A stretch of 64,000 bases of DNA from Bradyrhizobium sp. 141 (GTDB taxonomy: Bacteria > Pseudomonadota > Alphaproteobacteria > Rhizobiales > Xanthobacteraceae): NCBI RefSeq assembly GCF_023074055.1, contig NZ_JADPKR010000013.1, positions 248,001 through 312,000 on the forward strand. Direction: 5' to 3'. Positions within the stretch are counted from its first letter, which is position 1, and every line of letters begins with the position of its first letter. The notes under the pieces are model-generated. The model had not been told where the DNA came from, did not search any database, and was given only the letters and a program-made list of their open reading frames with translations. Positions 44,723 to 53,442 of this stretch are shown piece after piece. Both the position numbers and the translations under genes were made by a program.

Positions 44723-45027
44723 GTGCCGGTCCCCTGACCGTAGTCGAAATGCTGACCCGGCGGCTGCAGGTCGTTCAGGAGATATCGGCCGTTCAATCGC
44801 GCAATCTGCTCAATTGTCAGCTTAGCGGCGGCGCGGAATTTGAGATTCAGGGCATCGAGCAAGAGATTGCGGCCATCGGCGGCTCGCCTGAACTGGCCAA
44901 GGCGCTCGCCGATGCGCTTGAGCGCTTGCAGATGGCAAATGCCGGAATAGCAGAATGTGATGCTCAATGCGCCGCGCTGGAGCAACGCCTTGAAGAACTA
45001 GACAGGCGGATTGCCGCCGATAGATGA
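44719..45027 (+). CDS. Small coiled-coil protein
   Basis: This 102-residue protein starts at ATG 44719, overlapping the previous stop. Long amphipathic helices dominate: VVEMLTRRLQVVQEISAVQS in the first half and ALEQRLEELDRRIAADR at the end. It has no catalytic motif. Such a protein may link partners; its neighbours are an unknown helical protein and a beta-propeller, a plausible small complex. Function unknown. Confidence 0.6.
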   Translation: MSAGPLTVVEMLTRRLQVVQEISAVQSRNLLNCQLSGGAEFEIQGIEQEIAAIGGSPELAKALADALERLQMANAGIAECDAQCAALEQRLEELDRRIAADR

Positions 45028-45052
45028 GACGACCAGAACGTGAGGCGAACCG

Positions 45053-46168
45053 ATGGATACGATGGAAGCAGAGAGCGCGACGCTCTATGAATTGCTTGGG
45101 CGGCATTGGACGGTGGGTACGGCCGTTACAAATACGGTCTTCGATCCTGCGGGACAGGGAGTTGCGTTCGCGCTCGCCGATGGCGCGTTGGCGATGGCTC
45201 CGCTAACTGACGTCGAGCCGGTGCAAGATCGCTGTCGCGCGGCGCTCGACGACGGCCGGACGACGATTTCACCGCGACGGAAGCCGGTGCCGCCATTGAC
45301 GAAAGTGATAATCAGCGATGCCTCGCCCCATCTCACTGCACTCGGGACCTCGGACTTTGTTGCCACGGATCACGGCCGACTGCTTCGTGTGTCGGCGTCC
45401 GGCGTCACCCGGGTGGTGTCGAGCCACGAGGCGCCTATCGATCTCATTGCTTCTGTACCGGCGGGAGGCATCCTGACAGCTTCGGGCGGGTCAATCATGT
45501 CTTACGATTCCAACGGCGAAGTCGCCTGGCTGCAAGAGCGGGTCGGAGGGCAAGCGTCGGCAATGGCTGTATCGCCGGATGGCCGGCGTTTTGCGATTGC
45601 AGCCGACGGTCGTCTGCTCGTCCGGAGCTTCGGGCCACGACCCGAGCCCTCCGCCTCTTTTGAGTTGGGCTCAGTCTCGGCCTTGTCGTGGAGCCCTGAT
45701 GGGAGCTGGTTGGCCGTGTCAGCCGGGAAGACAGGCATTGTTCTGGTGCGTCTTGCCGATGCGCGAACCGTCCGGATTCCGACCTATCCCGCAACCGTTG
45801 CCTCTCTTTCGTGGAGCGCGGACTCCCGCGTCCTTGTTACGAGTGGGGCCTATCGGATGATCGCATGGGACGTTTCCAGCCTTGATGGCGAAAGCGATCA
45901 GCCGACGAATCTCGCTACGGGTCGCGCCCGGTTCGTCCTCGTCGAGGCGGTAGATATTCACCCAGAGCGTCGCCTGGTTGCGGCAGGTTATGCCGACGGC
46001 ATGGTCGCGGTCGCAAGGCTCGGACAGTCCGACGAACTGGTCGTCAGGTCGCCTGGTCGAGGCGCCGTCCAGACCCTGCGTTGGTCCGGCGATGGCCAAC
46101 ATCTTGCATTCGGAACAAGCGACGGGGAAGCGGCGATCGTGACGTTTCCCGCTTACGTTTTCAAATAG
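45053..46168 (+). CDS. WD40-like beta-propeller protein of the monooxygenase locus
   Basis: This 371-residue protein starts at ATG 45053 (GAGG, 7 nt upstream). Repeated blades are seen: ASAMAVSPDGRRFAIAADGR, VSALSWSPDGSWLAVSAGKT, VASLSWSADSRVLVTSGAYR and AVQTLRWSGDGQHLAFGTSD. Six to seven blades fit the length. It has no signal peptide and no heme motif, unlike the propeller at 17062, so it should act in the cytoplasm as a scaffold or sensor. Its place after the sigma-54 activator suggests a link with signal input or monooxygenase assembly. Specific role unknown. Confidence 0.75.
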   Translation: MDTMEAESATLYELLGRHWTVGTAVTNTVFDPAGQGVAFALADGALAMAPLTDVEPVQDRCRAALDDGRTTISPRRKPVPPLTKVIISDASPHLTALGTSDFVATDHGRLLRVSASGVTRVVSSHEAPIDLIASVPAGGILTASGGSIMSYDSNGEVAWLQERVGGQASAMAVSPDGRRFAIAADGRLLVRSFGPRPEPSASFELGSVSALSWSPDGSWLAVSAGKTGIVLVRLADARTVRIPTYPATVASLSWSADSRVLVTSGAYRMIAWDVSSLDGESDQPTNLATGRARFVLVEAVDIHPERRLVAAGYADGMVAVARLGQSDELVVRSPGRGAVQTLRWSGDGQHLAFGTSDGEAAIVTFPAYVFK

Positions 46169-46220
46169 TTGACCCGGTACCAAGCCGGAGAGCTCTGCCA
46201 GTATCATCAGGAGACACGTT

Positions 46221-46403
46221 ATGACCGCTACCCGATCGCTCAACGAAGCCGAAAGCAAGGATCAATTCTTCAAGGAACTGGCGGAACTTTCGGAGCGCAT
46301 GATCGCTGCGCACGGAAAGGAGTTTTCGATGGGCGCTTTGGTGCTGGCCGCGAGGTTCATCGCTGAAAATAAGCCCTTCGAGCGAAGCGCAGCAACGCAG
46401 TGA
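46221..46403 (+). CDS. Small helical protein, unknown
   Basis: This 60-residue protein starts at ATG 46221, with AGGAGA 6-7 nt upstream. It reads NEAESKDQFFKELAELSERM then a second helix MGALVLAARFIAENKPFERS. No known motif. It lies 52 bases after the beta-propeller gene on the same strand and may be the last gene of the monooxygenase-linked set. Confidence 0.55.
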   Translation: MTATRSLNEAESKDQFFKELAELSERMIAAHGKEFSMGALVLAARFIAENKPFERSAATQ

Positions 46404-46589
46404 CGCGGGCTTCTGCTGAAGGTGAAATTCGTGGTGGGGTATTGATGGGGACGATATGATTTTAGGGGCGATGAACTTCTCGTGCGGGTGTTCTGCGCTT
46501 CAATGTCCTGTTTGGCGGCTTCCGGTCAGCTCGATCCGAAGGCTTGTCCAATTTGATGCGGTCGTTCACGCTCCGTTGAAGTTGGACCA

Positions 46590-46995
46590 TCCGTGCCGAC
46601 GCTAGACCCAGAACATCTCGTTAGCGCATTCGTGCTCGGCATTGAGCTTCCTGGCTCTGGCCTTGCCGGCCTGCCTGCTGGAGACCAAAGCCGACATCGT
46701 CGCCTCGGGATTGACCGCGCCGATCGTCGGACATGTCGGCGATGGAAATTTCCATCTCGGCATCCTGTTCGATCCCAAGGATGCAGAGGAGACGGCACGA
46801 GCTGAGGGGCTCGCATTCCGCACCGCACGTCGAGCCATCGCTATGGGCGGCACCTGTTCGGGCGAACATGGTGTCGGACTGCACAAGATCGCCCATATGG
46901 ACGCCGAGCACGGGCAGGGCGTCGCCCTGATGAAGGCGGTGAAGGAGGCGTTGGACCCAGCCGGTATCATGAACCCGGGTAAGATCTACCCTTGA
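46590..46995 (+). pseudogene. C-terminal remnant of an FAD-linked oxidase (GlcD/D-lactate dehydrogenase type)
   Basis: The readable part is CLLETKADIVASGLTAPIVG, HVGDGNFHLGILFDP, then GGTCSGEHGVGLHKIAHMDA and ALDPAGIMNPGKIYP. These are the conserved last 110 residues of FAD-binding oxidases of the GlcD family. The FAD-binding N-terminal 350 residues are missing, and no start with a ribosome site is present. A deletion has left only the C-terminal cap. It marks decayed DNA between the monooxygenase and the right-hand catabolic region. Confidence 0.8.
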
Positions 46996-47356
46996 CGGTC
47001 ATGAGCGGATGGTGCTGAGGCTCGCGTGCAACAGCGCCACGATCGATCTCTAATCTGAACAGCTGCTGAAGTGACAGGAAAAGCGGCGTTGGCCCGGTGG
47101 TGCTATAACTTAGTTTGATTGAAGAACTGACTGGGAAAGTCACCCGAATGGCCTGCCCAGATGCAAGGATAACGGGATATTCCGACTTCGTAGCGGAGGT
47201 GTCGGCAAGGCCATGACAATGTGGGTTGCACTCCTCGTAGACTTCTGCATCTCGGTTTGCCTCGCCGTGCGATTTCTTACCCAATAACTACGAATTTGAA
47301 GGACAACAGGCGTTTCTTCTTATGAGATAGTATCACCTCCACTCTGGAGGGGACGG
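46996..47356. other. Intergenic DNA between two remnants
   Basis: About 360 bases in which I see no gene, repeat or RNA. It lies between two decayed genes and is probably non-coding debris. Confidence 0.35.
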
Positions 47357-47596
47357 ATGCACGCACCTTTGCCTTCTTTGAACGCTTTGCGCGCATTTGA
47401 GGCGACCGCAAGACAACGCAGCATTAGCCGTGCAGCGGCCGAATTGGGTGTGACACATGGTGCTGTAAGTCGCCAGATCAAGGTGCTTGAGGAAGTCATG
47501 GGTGTGTCGCTCCTCATGCGCGATACGAACTTCTCCGCATCTGAACGGGGAAGTAACGGGCGTTTGCCGATTGCGCCTGCAAAGCAGCATCAATGA
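47357..47596 (+). pseudogene. Truncated LysR-family regulator
   Basis: ATG 47357 follows a GGAGGGG site and the first 55 residues are a normal LysR helix-turn-helix: [40 protein letters not shown] and EEVMGVSLL. The sequence then leaves the family ([20 protein letters not shown]) and stops at 79 residues instead of about 300. No effector domain can be found downstream in any frame. It is a remnant, possibly of a GcvA-like regulator. Confidence 0.75.
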
Positions 47597-48171
47597 TGGA
47601 GTTGTATTTTGCGCCGGGTGATCCGGAGCCGCACTCACCGGGTGAACGCGAACTCGCGGCCGTTGGGTCTGGTCTGGACGATTGGCACCATGTAGTCGGG
47701 AAATTGACTCCAGCATTGCCTCACCCAGAATGTTTACGAGACAACTTCAAGGCGTCGCGCGCTGGCTGTCGTGATACTGCGTGATCTCGTCTCTTTAGCC
47801 AGCCCTCAGTACGAATGGCGCGTTATGTCAATTCGATGAGAGGCGGCCTCTCATTCTGGTCCGATCCGAGCCGCGGTGGGCATCGATCCTGATCGACTCT
47901 GCTCATACTTCGCCTACGCGTAACGACGGAGAAAAATGGAAGCCAATGTTCAGATCCAAGATCATGTCCGCGTTCCCGCCGCCAGACGACAGTCAGGTGA
48001 ACTTGGCCACCTCCATATGATCAGCTTGCCGACCGAAAGGCCCGGATGGATCGCCCCCGGCAGCAGCCATCCCGTCTTTCATGGTTCCTAGATCACCTAG
48101 CGCTCCTCGGCCGACCGCAGCGGTGTGATCGGACATGTCTCCGAACTCAGCCCTGGGCTCGGAGCTAATGA
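47597..48171. other. Gene-poor DNA before the FAH-family gene
   Basis: About 575 bases. Short frames at 47593-47784 (plus) and 47993-48178 (minus) have no support from ribosome sites or families. The right end contains the promoter region of the operon at 48238. Confidence 0.35.
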
Positions 48172-48186
48172 CTTGCAAACTGCAAG
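48172..48186. promoter_or_regulatory. CTTGCA palindrome upstream of the FAH-family gene
   Basis: CTTGCA-AAC-TGCAAG is a perfect 6-bp inverted repeat 52 bases before the TTG start at 48238. A close relative lies at 49246-49260 before the next gene, so both are probably operators of one regulator. Confidence 0.55.
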
Positions 48187-48237
48187 CCGTTGTCTATGCT
48201 GCGCTCGAAGACCACTCATTTCATTGGGAGGCCCATC

Positions 48238-49227
48238 TTGAAACTAGCTACCTATCGATCAGGCGGTCAAAATAAGATCGGGCTAGTCAATGCCGACGGC
48301 GACTTGCTGTTCGATCTCGCTTCTGCATCGCAGCGTTCCGGTAAGCAAAATCCGGCGTTCAACTCGATGCTTGATCTTGTGGATCACGGTGACGCCGCGC
48401 TCGACGAAGCATCCAACTTGGTTGACCGCTATCGGAAAGATCAGGATTTGTGGTCTGCGGTTGGGGAATCCGAGATTCTTGCCCCGCTGCCGGAGCCGCG
48501 TCAGATGCGCGATGGCATGTCGTTTCCGGTTCATATCGTTCAGGGCCCAATTGGGCATCTCAAACTAAAGGCGCGACTGGCCGGCGATACGGCTGAGCTG
48601 GCGCGCCTGCAGGCGGCGCCGCTGCCCGAGCTGCCCGACGTGTATCGCAAGCAACCGATCTACTACATTACCAACCGCTTTAGCGTGAAGGGGCCCAACA
48701 CGACGGTCAAATGGCCGCGTTATAGCCAGGTAATGGACTACGAATTGGAGTTCGGAATCGTCACCAGGAATAGGGGCGCGAACATTCCTGCGGCGAAGGC
48801 CCGCAATCACATTTTCGGTTACACGATTTTCAATGACTTTTCGGCCCGGGATGCTCAGCGCATAGAGATGGAGGGGCGATTGGGGCCGGCCAAAGGCAAG
48901 AGCTTCGATGGCGGCAACGTGCTCGGGCCGTGGATTGTGACGCCCGACGAAATCGGCGATCCCTACAAACTCAAGATGGAAGCCCGCGTCAACGGCGAGG
49001 TTCGTTCACAGGGCACGAGCGAAGGCATGCTGTTTTCGTTCGAGGAAATCATTGCCCACATCACCCGGGACGAGACGTTGATGCCCGGCGAGTTCATCGG
49101 GTGCGGCACCGTGGGCAATGGCTGCGGCCTCGAACTTGGTTGGTATCTCGAGCACGGGGATAGCATTGAGCTGGAAGTCGAGAATATCGGCGTTCTGAAG
49201 AATCGAGTCGAACGCCAAGGCGTCTGA
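48238..49227 (+). CDS. Fumarylacetoacetate-hydrolase-family protein
   Basis: This 329-residue protein starts at TTG 48238, chosen because GGGAGG lies 6 nt upstream and the family N-terminus KLATYRSGGQNKIGLVNADG begins there. The catalytic domain has DYELEFGIV (acidic metal ligands), IFGYTIFNDFSARDAQ, and FDGGNVLGPWIV to EFIGCGTVGNGCGLELG. Enzymes of this fold cut C-C bonds in fumarylacetoacetate or hydrate/decarboxylate related oxo-acids, using Mg or Ca. Substrate is unknown. It leads a likely operon with the enoyl-CoA hydratase and CoA transferase that follow. Confidence 0.85.
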   Translation: MKLATYRSGGQNKIGLVNADGDLLFDLASASQRSGKQNPAFNSMLDLVDHGDAALDEASNLVDRYRKDQDLWSAVGESEILAPLPEPRQMRDGMSFPVHIVQGPIGHLKLKARLAGDTAELARLQAAPLPELPDVYRKQPIYYITNRFSVKGPNTTVKWPRYSQVMDYELEFGIVTRNRGANIPAAKARNHIFGYTIFNDFSARDAQRIEMEGRLGPAKGKSFDGGNVLGPWIVTPDEIGDPYKLKMEARVNGEVRSQGTSEGMLFSFEEIIAHITRDETLMPGEFIGCGTVGNGCGLELGWYLEHGDSIELEVENIGVLKNRVERQGV

Positions 49228-49245
49228 CGCAGAAGCAAGTTACAG

Positions 49246-49260
49246 CTTGCAAAACGCAAG
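49246..49260. promoter_or_regulatory. Second CTTGC palindrome, before enoyl-CoA hydratase
   Basis: CTTGC-AAAAC-GCAAG is a 5-bp inverted repeat in the same words as the site at 48172; a further GCTTGCAATT half-site follows at 49271. It sits 70 bases before the TTG at 49331. Confidence 0.5.
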
Positions 49261-49330
49261 TCATGATGTAGCTTGCAATTCTGGCTGGAATGACGCGGTC
49301 GCGAGAACCGCTGACAAACAGGAGGAAGCT

Positions 49331-50128
49331 TTGTCCGAGGACGCATTGGTGACGCGCGAGCAGCGCGGCAATATCTCCGTTCTGACGATGGTTTACCGGC
49401 CGTACAACCTGCTCGGCCCCAAGCTCCTCAACGCGATTGTCGAGCAGGTGGAGGCGGCGCGAGGGGCAGGCAGCCGCGCTATTGTTATCCGTAGCGGACT
49501 GCGGCATTTCTCCGCCGGCGCAGATCTGGATATTTTCGAGAAGCGGGTGGAGGGGGGCAGCGCGGATCAGGCGAGTGAAAATCGGCGGCTGAACGGCGTC
49601 GAATTCCTGCGCTTCATGGAACTGCTGCCAATTCCGCTAATCGCCAGTGTTCACGGCGTTTGCCTAGGCGGCGGTCTCGAGCTTGCGCTGTCGTGCGATT
49701 ACATCATCGCAGCCTCTTCCGCGAAGATCGGTTCGGTCGAGGCGACCCTTGGGCTGCATCCGTTGTTGGGTGGAATCCAGCGGCAGGTGCAGCGGATCGG
49801 CGCACAGCGGGCCAAGGAGATGTCGATGCTGGCCCGTCGCTACGATGCATCGACGCTGGAGAAGTGGGGATTGATCAATCTCGCTGTCCCGGAAGAGTCG
49901 TTGGAGACGGCCACCATGGCCGTCGCGGAGGAGTTCGCGCAGGGGCCGACGGTCGCGCATGCAGCGACCAAGGAGCTTGCGCATATCGCCGTCAGTCAAG
50001 GCGTGGTGGCCGCGGACGAGGCAATGGCAAGAGTACAGGCGCCGATCTGGGCGTCGGAAGATCTCAAGACCGGTCTTGCGTCGTTCCGCAAGAACGGACC
50101 CGGTCTCGCCAAGTTCGCGGGGCGCTGA
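49331..50128 (+). CDS. Enoyl-CoA hydratase/isomerase-family protein
   Basis: This 265-residue protein starts at TTG 49331, with GGAGG 5 nt upstream. It has the crotonase fold: the oxyanion-hole stretch GLRHFSAGADLDIFE and the second HGVCLGGGLELALSCDYIIA, followed by AKIGSVEATLGLHPLLGGIQ. The glutamate of VEATLGL lies at a position used catalytically in many hydratases. It hydrates or isomerises an acyl-CoA double bond; exact substrate unknown. The next gene begins one base after its stop. Confidence 0.88.
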   Translation: MSEDALVTREQRGNISVLTMVYRPYNLLGPKLLNAIVEQVEAARGAGSRAIVIRSGLRHFSAGADLDIFEKRVEGGSADQASENRRLNGVEFLRFMELLPIPLIASVHGVCLGGGLELALSCDYIIAASSAKIGSVEATLGLHPLLGGIQRQVQRIGAQRAKEMSMLARRYDASTLEKWGLINLAVPEESLETATMAVAEEFAQGPTVAHAATKELAHIAVSQGVVAADEAMARVQAPIWASEDLKTGLASFRKNGPGLAKFAGR

Positions 50129-50129
50129 C

Positions 50130-51365
50130 ATGGCGGGCCCCTTGAATGGAATCCGCGTCGTCGACTTCTCTCGCGTGCTGGCTGGCCCGCTGTGCGCTCG
50201 GACCTTGCAGGATCTCGGAGCCGAGGTCATCAAGGTCGAACCGCCGAGCCCGGATGTTTCGCGCTTCGCCTTTCCGTCGACGGACGGCATGTCGGGCTAC
50301 TATGCCCAGCAAAACGCCGGCAAACGCAATGTCAGCATCGATCTCAATAGGCCGGGCGCCTATGAGCTGGCGCTGAAGCTTTGCGACAGCGCCGACATCG
50401 TCGTCGAAAATTTCCGAGCCGGCACTCTGGGTTTCTTCGGCCTTGATTACGAGACACTGTCCAAACGCAACCCGCGATTGATCTATGCGTCGATCACTGG
50501 CTATGGCCAGGGCGGTCCGTGGCGGAGCCGGATGGCCTATGCGCCAACCGTGCAGGCCGAGGCCGGATTTACAGAAAACAGCGTTCGTCACTACGGCAGC
50601 GCGCTGACCGAGCCGCGTACCGACAGCCTGTCACACGCGGACGTCTACGCCGGATTGCAAGCCGTGATCGCGATCCTTGCGGCGCTCAACAGCCGCCAGA
50701 GGACCGGGGAGGGGCAGTATATCGACATTGCAATGGCGGCGACGCTGCTCGCGGTCAACGAGCGCGCGCATGTCGATTTGTCCGATGACGACATCGGGGC
50801 CGAGCCTGCGGTCCTCGGCGCCACGGATTGCTCGTTCTTCACAGGGCCGCAGGGCGAAAATTTCACGGTCGCGACCAGCATTATAGGCAGCCGGACCTTT
50901 CCGTCTTGGCTGCGTGCCATGCGTCGCGTCGATCTCATGGATGATCCGCGGTTCTCCACTGCCGCCGCGCGCCGGTTGAATTTCAGCGTGCTGCACCAGA
51001 TCATCCAGTCCTGGATCCTGACGTTTCCAGATATGGCAACCCTCGACGCCCAGTTTGACGAGGCCAAGATTGCCATGGGCCAGATCCGGTCGATCAAGGA
51101 GCTAACGGCGTCGGAGTGGAGCGATTATTGGGGGGCCGTTCAACACGTTTCGGACCGCAGCGGCGGCGAGTATCGACTGCCGGGCCGGCCGTGGCGATTT
51201 TCGGCAGAAGAGTTGGCACCGATCGGCACGCCTGCCTTTCAGGGCGAACATAACTTCGCGGTCTTCAGCGAACTTGGCCTCAGCGACGCGGAACTGAAGC
51301 GTCTCGGCAGCGCTGGAGTCCTTGTCTCCCATCGGCGCGCCGCTCTCCCTTCGGAAACATCGTAG
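50130..51365 (+). CDS. CaiB/BaiF-family CoA transferase
   Basis: This 411-residue protein starts at ATG 50130, immediately after the hydratase stop. PLNGIRVVDFSRVLAGPLCA opens the family, followed by LGAEVIKVEPPSPD, NAGKRNVSIDLNRPGA and ADIVVENFRAGTLGFFGLDY. The catalytic aspartate lies in the SHADVYAGLQAV region, as in formyl-CoA transferase. It moves CoA between carboxylic acids and so activates a substrate without ATP. Together with the hydratase and the FAH-like enzyme it forms a short acyl-CoA pathway. Confidence 0.9.
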   Translation: MAGPLNGIRVVDFSRVLAGPLCARTLQDLGAEVIKVEPPSPDVSRFAFPSTDGMSGYYAQQNAGKRNVSIDLNRPGAYELALKLCDSADIVVENFRAGTLGFFGLDYETLSKRNPRLIYASITGYGQGGPWRSRMAYAPTVQAEAGFTENSVRHYGSALTEPRTDSLSHADVYAGLQAVIAILAALNSRQRTGEGQYIDIAMAATLLAVNERAHVDLSDDDIGAEPAVLGATDCSFFTGPQGENFTVATSIIGSRTFPSWLRAMRRVDLMDDPRFSTAAARRLNFSVLHQIIQSWILTFPDMATLDAQFDEAKIAMGQIRSIKELTASEWSDYWGAVQHVSDRSGGEYRLPGRPWRFSAEELAPIGTPAFQGEHNFAVFSELGLSDAELKRLGSAGVLVSHRRAALPSETS

Positions 51366-51493
51366 CCACGGTGCCGAAAGCATATGAACGGACAGCACCG
51401 GGAAGGAGTAATCCTCGAGGTGCTTTCGAAGAGCAGCCGTTTGTCGATGTCGCTACGGAAGCTGAACAAGCATTCCTAGAGTAGATAGCGAAG

Positions 51494-51613
51494 ATGGATG
51501 AGATCTCAGAGCTGAATCAAAATCAGATCTCGCCGCAATCGTGGCGGATCATAATTGTCGGCTGGAGCGTAACACTCATTACTTTCGTTGCATTCTTCAT
51601 CGCGGTTTCATAG
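51494..51613 (+). CDS. Possible 39-residue membrane peptide
   Basis: A short frame reads MDEISELNQNQISPQSWRII followed by IVGWSVTLITFVAFFIAVS: an acidic/polar head and one clear membrane helix. The ribosome site is weak. It lies between the CoA transferase and the binding-protein gene. Plausible as a small membrane protein, but short and unsupported by comparison. Confidence 0.4.
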   Translation: MDEISELNQNQISPQSWRIIIVGWSVTLITFVAFFIAVS

Positions 51614-51681
51614 CCCGCCGGATCAAAAAATGAGTCCGCAATTTTCGCGGGGATCGGGACGAGAAGTCTGGTAACTCACAC

Positions 51682-52782
51682 ATGAGAATACGTATTTTGA
51701 TCACCACTACCATATTGCTATGGAAAGCGCTGCTGTTGACGACAGGACCGTCGATCGCACAAAGCTACCCGACAAAGCCGCTGAGTGTGAAGGTGGCATT
51801 TCCGGCTGGCGGTCCAGCTGATGTTTCGATCCGCGCTGCGAATGTGGTGCTGGAGCGGCATCTCGGCAAACCGATAGTCACGGAAAATATCCCTGGCGCT
51901 AACGGTTCGATTGCCGTAACGGCCGTGCTAAAGGCTCCGGCGGATGGCTATACGCTGCTCGGTACCACGGGCTCGGACTTCATGACGGCGCCTGCTACCA
52001 TTTCGTCAGCCAAGTATGAACCTGAGAAATTCAAGCTGATAGGCATCGTCGGCGAGTCTGACTTCATCCTGTTGTCGAGCAAGACCCATTCGTTCAAGTC
52101 AATCGACGAGCTAGTCGACTACGCTCTTAAGCCGGGCAGCAAGGAACTGATTCTTGCACATTGGGGCGCCGGATCTTCACCACATGTCGTTGGCGCCGAT
52201 TTTCAGAAGCGGACGGGGACAAGATTTCTGGAGGTGCCGTACAGGGGGGCCGCGCCGGTGATCGCGGACATGCTCGGCGGACATATCGACCTCGCGTTTA
52301 TGCCGTTGGGCAGTGGCACGTTAGGTCTCATTCAGACGGGGCAGGTCAATGCGATCGCGATCGCCAGCGCGGAGCGCAATCCTGACTTACCGACCGTTCC
52401 GGTTATTGGGGAGAGCGCGAAAGTCGGTAATTTCGAGTACAGTATCTGGTCGGCGTTGTTTGCGCCGCCGGGTACTCCTGACGATGTTGTCGCGCGTTTG
52501 AATGATGCGTTAAACGTTTGGAGCGAGAGTGACGAGAATATCGCGAGGGTCAAAGCAAGCGCGTCGCGGCGAGTCGCGACAATGGACGTTTCTCAAGCAG
52601 TGAAATTCTTCAAAAGCGAGCGCGAGAAGTATCTGACCGTCCTTGGATCGCTCTCTCTTACCGCAGTAGAGCAGCGACTTCGAAAGCAAGACGACAAACG
52701 GCTCTGTTGCGGTGCCTCGCAATGGAACGATCCGAACTCCCAGAGAGCGTCGGCAGCGCTTCGGCGCCATGATCGAGGCTGA
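51682..52782 (+). CDS. Bug-type (TctC) periplasmic solute-binding protein
   Basis: This 366-residue protein has a signal peptide ending SIAQ-SYPTK. Bug-family markers are YPTKPLSVKVAFPAGGPADV, VTENIPGANGSIAVTAVLKA, ADGYTLLG and VPYRGAAPVIADMLGGHIDL. These proteins bind carboxylates for tripartite tricarboxylate transporters or sensing. No membrane components are adjacent, as is common for Bug proteins. The family normally ends near FFKSEREKYLTVL; the last 35 or so residues (DKRLCCGASQWNDPNSQRAS) look like read-through after loss of the original stop. Confidence 0.85.
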   Translation: MRIRILITTTILLWKALLLTTGPSIAQSYPTKPLSVKVAFPAGGPADVSIRAANVVLERHLGKPIVTENIPGANGSIAVTAVLKAPADGYTLLGTTGSDFMTAPATISSAKYEPEKFKLIGIVGESDFILLSSKTHSFKSIDELVDYALKPGSKELILAHWGAGSSPHVVGADFQKRTGTRFLEVPYRGAAPVIADMLGGHIDLAFMPLGSGTLGLIQTGQVNAIAIASAERNPDLPTVPVIGESAKVGNFEYSIWSALFAPPGTPDDVVARLNDALNVWSESDENIARVKASASRRVATMDVSQAVKFFKSEREKYLTVLGSLSLTAVEQRLRKQDDKRLCCGASQWNDPNSQRASAALRRHDRG

Positions 52783-52847
52783 CCGCGCCCACGAGCATTG
52801 CGGGCTATTGCTGGCCGAGATGCCAAGGCGAGGCTAGACATATCCGA

Positions 52848-52880
52848 ACCCGAGCCAATATGGTATGGCCGAGCTCGGGT
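52848..52880. promoter_or_regulatory. Inverted repeat before an HxlR gene
   Basis: ACCCGAGC and GCTCGGGT form a perfect 8-bp inverted repeat with a 17-base centre, 14 bases before the ATG at 52894. It could be an autoregulatory operator or a terminator for the preceding gene. Confidence 0.5.
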
Positions 52881-52893
52881 CTGAAGGATAATT

Positions 52894-53442
52894 ATGTCCA
52901 GTGTCAAGCAAAGCCGTCTTGCCAACAGGGAATGCTCCATGGCACGTGCCATGGAGGTCGTGGGCGACCGCTGGTCGATGCTTATCCTGCGCGAAGCGTA
53001 TTACGGAGTGAAGCGCTTTGACGAGTTCGAGTACTACGTCGGCGTAGCGCCCAACATTTTGAGCACCCGGCTGAAGAAGTTTGTCGATGCCGGTATGATG
53101 ACGCGGATGCCGTTGCCCGAGCACGCCGGTCGATATGAGTACGTTCTGACCGAGAAGGGACGCGATTTCTTTCCAGCGTATCTCGCGCTCAAGAAATGGG
53201 GTGACGACTGGCTGGCGGAGCCGGCCGGGCCGCAGGTCGTGTTCCGCGACCGCATTGCCGGGCGCCCGATCGAATATCCGGAACTGCGAACGACGGGCGG
53301 CAAGCCGCTGAGGCTCGAGGACGTCGAGGTCGTTCCCGGGGCAGGTGCTGTTCCGTTCAACCGCAAGCGGTTTGGCGGCCATGCCACTGATCGTGTGGCG
53401 GCTGTCCGGAAGGCTCCCGTCTCAGGACGAAAGCGCAAGTAG
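52894..53442 (+). CDS. HxlR-family transcriptional regulator
   Basis: This 182-residue protein contains an HxlR winged helix: CSMARAMEVVGDRWSMLILR, then RFDEFEYYVGVAPNILSTRL and a wing RYEYVLTEKGRDFFP. The family responds to aldehydes or other small electrophiles through an N-terminal cysteine, here in NRECSMARAM. The C-terminal 60 residues are an extension with a basic tail. It overlaps by 21 bases the end of the convergent CoxM-like gene. It is one of three HxlR genes in 7.5 kb. Confidence 0.88.
   Translation: MSSVKQSRLANRECSMARAMEVVGDRWSMLILREAYYGVKRFDEFEYYVGVAPNILSTRLKKFVDAGMMTRMPLPEHAGRYEYVLTEKGRDFFPAYLALKKWGDDWLAEPAGPQVVFRDRIAGRPIEYPELRTTGGKPLRLEDVEVVPGAGAVPFNRKRFGGHATDRVAAVRKAPVSGRKRK

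Noticed and set aside
47593..47784. Small plus-strand frame after the LysR remnant
   Set aside because: Lies in decayed DNA, no ribosome site or recognisable pattern.
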